14,849 nt of DNA from JANQRA01 sp035550735 (lineage in GTDB: Bacteria; Actinomycetota; Acidimicrobiia; Spongiisociales; ZC4RG35). The translations under genes were made by a program, and so were the position numbers. The notes under the pieces are model-generated. The model did no database searches, was not told the DNA's origin, and worked only from the letters and a program-made list of their open reading frames with translations. Where the stretch lies: assembly GCA_035550735.1 (NCBI GenBank), contig DASZOM010000019.1, positions 1 through 14,849 on the forward strand, read 5' to 3'. The stretch's first letter is position 1. The number at the start of each line of letters is the position of its first letter. Shown here one piece after another: positions 12,909 through 14,849 of the stretch.

Positions 12909-14297
12909 TCAGTCCTCTGCGTCCTTGGCCGCTTTGCGAGCCGCGCGTCGCTGAGCGTAGCCGGGTATCTCCTTCTGACCAGAGCGCTCCACGGCGAGCG
13001 CATCGTCGGGGACATCGTTGGTTATCACCGAGCCGGCGCCGGTTATCGCCCGATCGCCGATCTTGACCGGGGCGACCAACATCGTGTCCGATCCGATGAA
13101 CGCCTCCTCCCCGATCTCGGTGTGGTGCTTCTGGTACCCGTCGTAGTTGCAGGTGATCGTCCCCGCCCCGATGTTGGTGCGGGCTCCGACAGTGGCGTCG
13201 CCGAGATAGCTGAGATGAGGGGCCTTGGCGCCCTCCCCCAGGGTGGTGTTCTTGGTCTCGACGAAGGTCCCCGCCTTGGCCCCACGCTCGAGGACGGTCC
13301 CGGGCCGCAACGACGCATAGGGCCCCACCTCGCAATCGTCACCGACCATGGCGCCACGGAGGACCGCGTACCACACCGTCGTGTTCTCACCGATCACCGA
13401 ATCCACCGCGAAGACGTCCGGTCCCACCTGACTCCCGGCGCCGATCCGGGTCGTACCCTCCAGATGGGTGCCCGGGTAGATGCGGGCTCCCGAGGCCACC
13501 TCCACGGAATCGTCGATATAGGTGCGATCGGGGTCGATGATGGCCACCCCGGCCTCCATCAGTCGCTGGTTGGTGCGTCTCTGCAGCTCCTTGCGGGCCG
13601 CGGCGAGCTGGTCCTGGCTGTTGATACCCATCACCTCCTCGGCAGCGGCCTCTACCGCCGTCAGTTTGTCACCCGCGGAGACCAAGAGACCGACAACGTC
13701 GGTCAGGTAATACTCGCCCTGGGAGTTGTCGTTGTCGATCTTGTCCAGCGTCGTCGCCAACCGCCCGGCCCGCACCGCGTAGATCCCGGCGTTGATCTCG
13801 TCGATCTCGAGCTGCTCGGGAGTGCAGTCCCGGTGCTCGACGATACCCAGGACCTCCCCGGCGCCACCCCTGACCACCCGCCCATACCCGCTCGGGTCAT
13901 CGACACGCGCCGATATGAGACGGGCCGCCTCGTCGCCCTCGAGGTCGACGAGACGGGAGAGGAGGTCCGAGGTGAGCAGAGGGGTGTCCCCGTAGAGGAT
14001 GAGGACTACGTCGTCGGGATCGAGGTCACCGAGCGCATCGAGGCCGATTCGGGTGGCATGACCGGTGCCGAGTTGCTCCTCCTGCACTGCGTGGCTCACT
14101 CCGGCGGGCAGGATCGAGCGAACCACGTCCGCCCCATGGCCCACCACCACGACCATGGAAGCGGGGTGCAGTTCGCCGGCGGCTTCCATGACCCAGCCGA
14201 GGAGGGTCCGTCCCGCCGCGACATGGGCCACCTTGGGGAGGTCGGATCTCATCCGCTTCCCCTCGCCCGCGGCGAGGACGATCACATGTGTCGGCAA
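12909..14297 (-). CDS. glmU: Bifunctional GlmU: GlcN-1-P acetyltransferase / GlcNAc-1-P uridyltransferase
   Basis: A 462-residue enzyme making UDP-GlcNAc for peptidoglycan. The uridyltransferase domain (1-about 230) has LAAGEGKRM (8-16) with P21-K22, QLGTGHA (75-81) and LYGDTPLL (101-108). The left-handed beta-helix acetyltransferase domain (about 250-445) has hexapeptide repeats and APHLSYLGDA with the catalytic His, and AGTITCNYDG for acetyl-CoA/sugar binding. The basic C-terminal tail RRAARKAAK follows. The start chosen is TTG at 14297, with GAGGG 8 nt upstream; GTG at 14285 is an alternative. It lies 22 nt after tRNA-Gln and 1 nt before prs. The very long + strand open frame over it and prs is antisense shadow. 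Confidence 0.97.
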   Translation of the reverse strand: MPTHVIVLAAGEGKRMRSDLPKVAHVAAGRTLLGWVMEAAGELHPASMVVVVGHGADVVRSILPAGVSHAVQEEQLGTGHATRIGLDALGDLDPDDVVLILYGDTPLLTSDLLSRLVDLEGDEAARLISARVDDPSGYGRVVRGGAGEVLGIVEHRDCTPEQLEIDEINAGIYAVRAGRLATTLDKIDNDNSQGEYYLTDVVGLLVSAGDKLTAVEAAAEEVMGINSQDQLAAARKELQRRTNQRLMEAGVAIIDPDRTYIDDSVEVASGARIYPGTHLEGTTRIGAGSQVGPDVFAVDSVIGENTTVWYAVLRGAMVGDDCEVGPYASLRPGTVLERGAKAGTFVETKNTTLGEGAKAPHLSYLGDATVGARTNIGAGTITCNYDGYQKHHTEIGEEAFIGSDTMLVAPVKIGDRAITGAGSVITNDVPDDALAVERSGQKEIPGYAQRRAARKAAKDAED

Positions 14298-14319
14298 GTC
14301 GAGATCCCTCTGTCTCTCG

Positions 14320-14391
14320 CTGGGGGGGCAGGACTCGAACCCGCAACAACAGGACCAAAACCTGCCGTGTTACCAGTTACACCACCCCCCA
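14320..14391 (-). tRNA. tRNA-Gln (anticodon TTG)
   Basis: A complete 72-nt cloverleaf on the minus strand: acceptor TGGGGGG / CCCCCCA, D-stem GTGT/ACAC with loop AACTGGTA, anticodon stem GCAGG/CCTGT with loop TTTTGGT, T-stem GCGGG/CCTGC with loop TTCGAGT, discriminator G. The anticodon TTG is at 14358-14356. CCA is not encoded. It stands 22 nt upstream of glmU. Upstream are two partial copies of its 5' half. Confidence 0.96.
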
Positions 14392-14438
14392 GAGGTGGTC
14401 GCGACGAGGTTACAGGCACCGACGGACCTGTACTTGGA

Positions 14439-14492
14439 CCGCAACAACAGGACCGCAACAACCACCTGTGTTACCAGTTACACCACCCCCCA
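14439..14492 (-). pseudogene. Partial tRNA-Gln copy (second unit)
   Basis: From 14492 leftward it repeats the acceptor 5' strand TGGGGGG, the D-arm and, after an altered anticodon arm, the GGTCCTGTTGTTGCGG segment that covers the 3' anticodon stem, variable loop and start of the T-stem. There is no T-loop and no 3' acceptor strand, so it cannot be a working tRNA. Confidence 0.8.
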
Positions 14493-14538
14493 GAGGTGGT
14501 TGCGACGAGGTTACAGGCACCGACGGACCTGTACTTGG

Positions 14539-14589
14539 AACAACAGGACCGCAACAACCACCTGTGTTACCCAGTTACACCACCCCCCA
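14539..14589 (-). pseudogene. Partial tRNA-Gln copy (third unit)
   Basis: From 14589 leftward it has TGGGGGG and a D-arm with one extra G in its loop (AACTGGGTA), then an altered anticodon arm and the truncated GGTCCTGTTGTT. T-arm and 3' acceptor strand are absent. It is the copy farthest from the intact tRNA. Confidence 0.75.
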
Positions 14590-14672
14590 GAGTGCATACG
14601 CCAACAGGTTACAGCCGCCGCCAACCGCAACCCGAACCACCATGTCGTGCAATCGATCCCGCTGGCGGTACC

Positions 14673-14849
14673 TCACTGCATGCGATTGACACCGCGGTCC
14701 CGCAACGTCACCCCCCTCGACACCCGGGCTGAGGGCGACACCGCGGCCGCGGCATCGGTGGCCTCGTCCAGGGTGGCGAAATACCCGAAGCAGGCCGAGC
14801 CCGACCCGGTGAGACAGGCCATGGTCCCCCAGATGGCGGCGACGTCGGC
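14673..14849 (-). CDS. ispE: 4-diphosphocytidyl-2-C-methyl-D-erythritol kinase, C-terminal part (5' end beyond the window)
   Basis: Only the last 58 codons are present. The frame enters at the right edge and reads ADVAAIWGTMACLTGSGSACFGYFATLDEA in two halves around the GHMP-kinase motif 3, here CLTGSGSACFG, then a variable end and TGA at 14675-14673. The TGSGSACFG block followed by an F-x-T-x-x-x-A helix is characteristic of IspE, which phosphorylates CDP-methylerythritol in the non-mevalonate isoprenoid pathway. Position upstream of tRNA-Gln, glmU and prs agrees with known gene order. With so little sequence another GHMP kinase cannot be fully excluded. Confidence 0.85.
   Translation of the reverse strand, partial: ADVAAIWGTMACLTGSGSACFGYFATLDEATDAAAAVSPSARVSRGVTLRDRGVNRMQ

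Larger units (their letters stand above)
14367..14592. repeat. Tandem array of about 100 bp built on the tRNA-Gln 5' half
   Basis: Two and a fraction units: starts of the shared TTAC(C)CAGTTAC block are at 14370, 14471 and 14567, giving periods of 101 and 96 bp. Each unit holds the tRNA-Gln 5' half, a flank (GAGGTGGT..GCGACGAGG), a 6-bp inverted repeat TACAGG/CCTGTA with a 10-nt loop (14411-14432 and 14512-14533), and a 14-bp internal repeat GGACCGCAACAACA that occurs nearly twice in one unit. Each unit also has TAACCT about 15 nt upstream of the tRNA 5' end in the minus sense, a candidate -10. There is no coding frame I can support in this stretch. Confidence 0.9.

Noticed and set aside
14367..14592. 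CRISPR array or phage attachment sites
   Set aside because: The repeats are contiguous, about 100 bp, derived from tRNA-Gln, with no unique spacers. No integrase or cas gene is present, and the tRNA 5' rather than 3' half is repeated.
12783..14732. A 649-codon + strand open frame
   Set aside because: It is antisense to prs, glmU, tRNA-Gln and the tRNA array, all well supported on the minus strand, and its translation has no recognisable domain. High-GC codon bias makes such shadows common.

Overview
This window looks like chromosome from a high-GC actinobacterium (Actinomycetota). The evidence is a WhiB-type iron-sulfur regulator, a DUF3107 protein, a Rho with an arginine-rich N-terminal insert, the order thrC-rho-rpmE, the order ispE / tRNA-Gln / glmU / prs, stand-alone Ku with an ATP-dependent ligase, and many GTG/TTG starts. 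Several genes carry a TANNNT -10 box 6-7 nt before the start codon, which is typical of leaderless actinobacterial transcripts. A deep lineage such as Acidimicrobiia is a guess that the sequence alone cannot settle.

Layout. Positions 1-4565 read leftward as a housekeeping run: a carboxymuconolactone-decarboxylase-like protein, threonine synthase (thrC), Rho, ribosomal protein L31 (rpmE) and a DUF1385 membrane protein cut by the left edge. At 4656-5081 on the + strand lie an intact tRNA-Arg(CCG), a second tandem copy broken by a 35-nt hairpin insertion in its D-loop, and a Phd-like small gene that starts 7 nt after the tRNA. Positions 5078-8329 hold a DNA-repair neighbourhood: an ASCH/winged-helix protein divergent from Ku, then a ROK-family fructokinase-like sugar kinase, and a convergent ATP-dependent DNA ligase. 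That ligase is the last gene of a tightly overlapping leftward unit, GDPD - YqeY - ligase (9473-7391). Positions 9474-9930 hold whiB with a good sigma70-type promoter, a perfect TGTGA-N6-TCACA palindrome next to the start codon, and a hairpin after the stop. Next come DUF3107 (-), a divergent small secreted LysM protein (+), and a membrane-anchored glucose/sorbosone-dehydrogenase-type beta-propeller (-). The right end is a leftward block: the 3' end of ispE, a tandem array of tRNA-Gln 5' fragments, intact tRNA-Gln(TTG), glmU and prs.

How the genes work together. GlmU (UDP-GlcNAc) and Prs (PRPP) are translationally linked and lie behind tRNA-Gln. Ku and the ligase are the minimal core of bacterial non-homologous end joining; no LigD polymerase or nuclease domain is present here. 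Rho sits with rpmE and thrC in an order I associate with actinobacteria and has its own promoter and a leader of about 120 nt. The most unusual features are the two tRNA loci, each with damaged tandem copies of its tRNA. No integrase, IS element, CRISPR array or phage gene was seen, and apart from the 281-nt array between ispE and tRNA-Gln no gene-free stretch approaches 300 bases.
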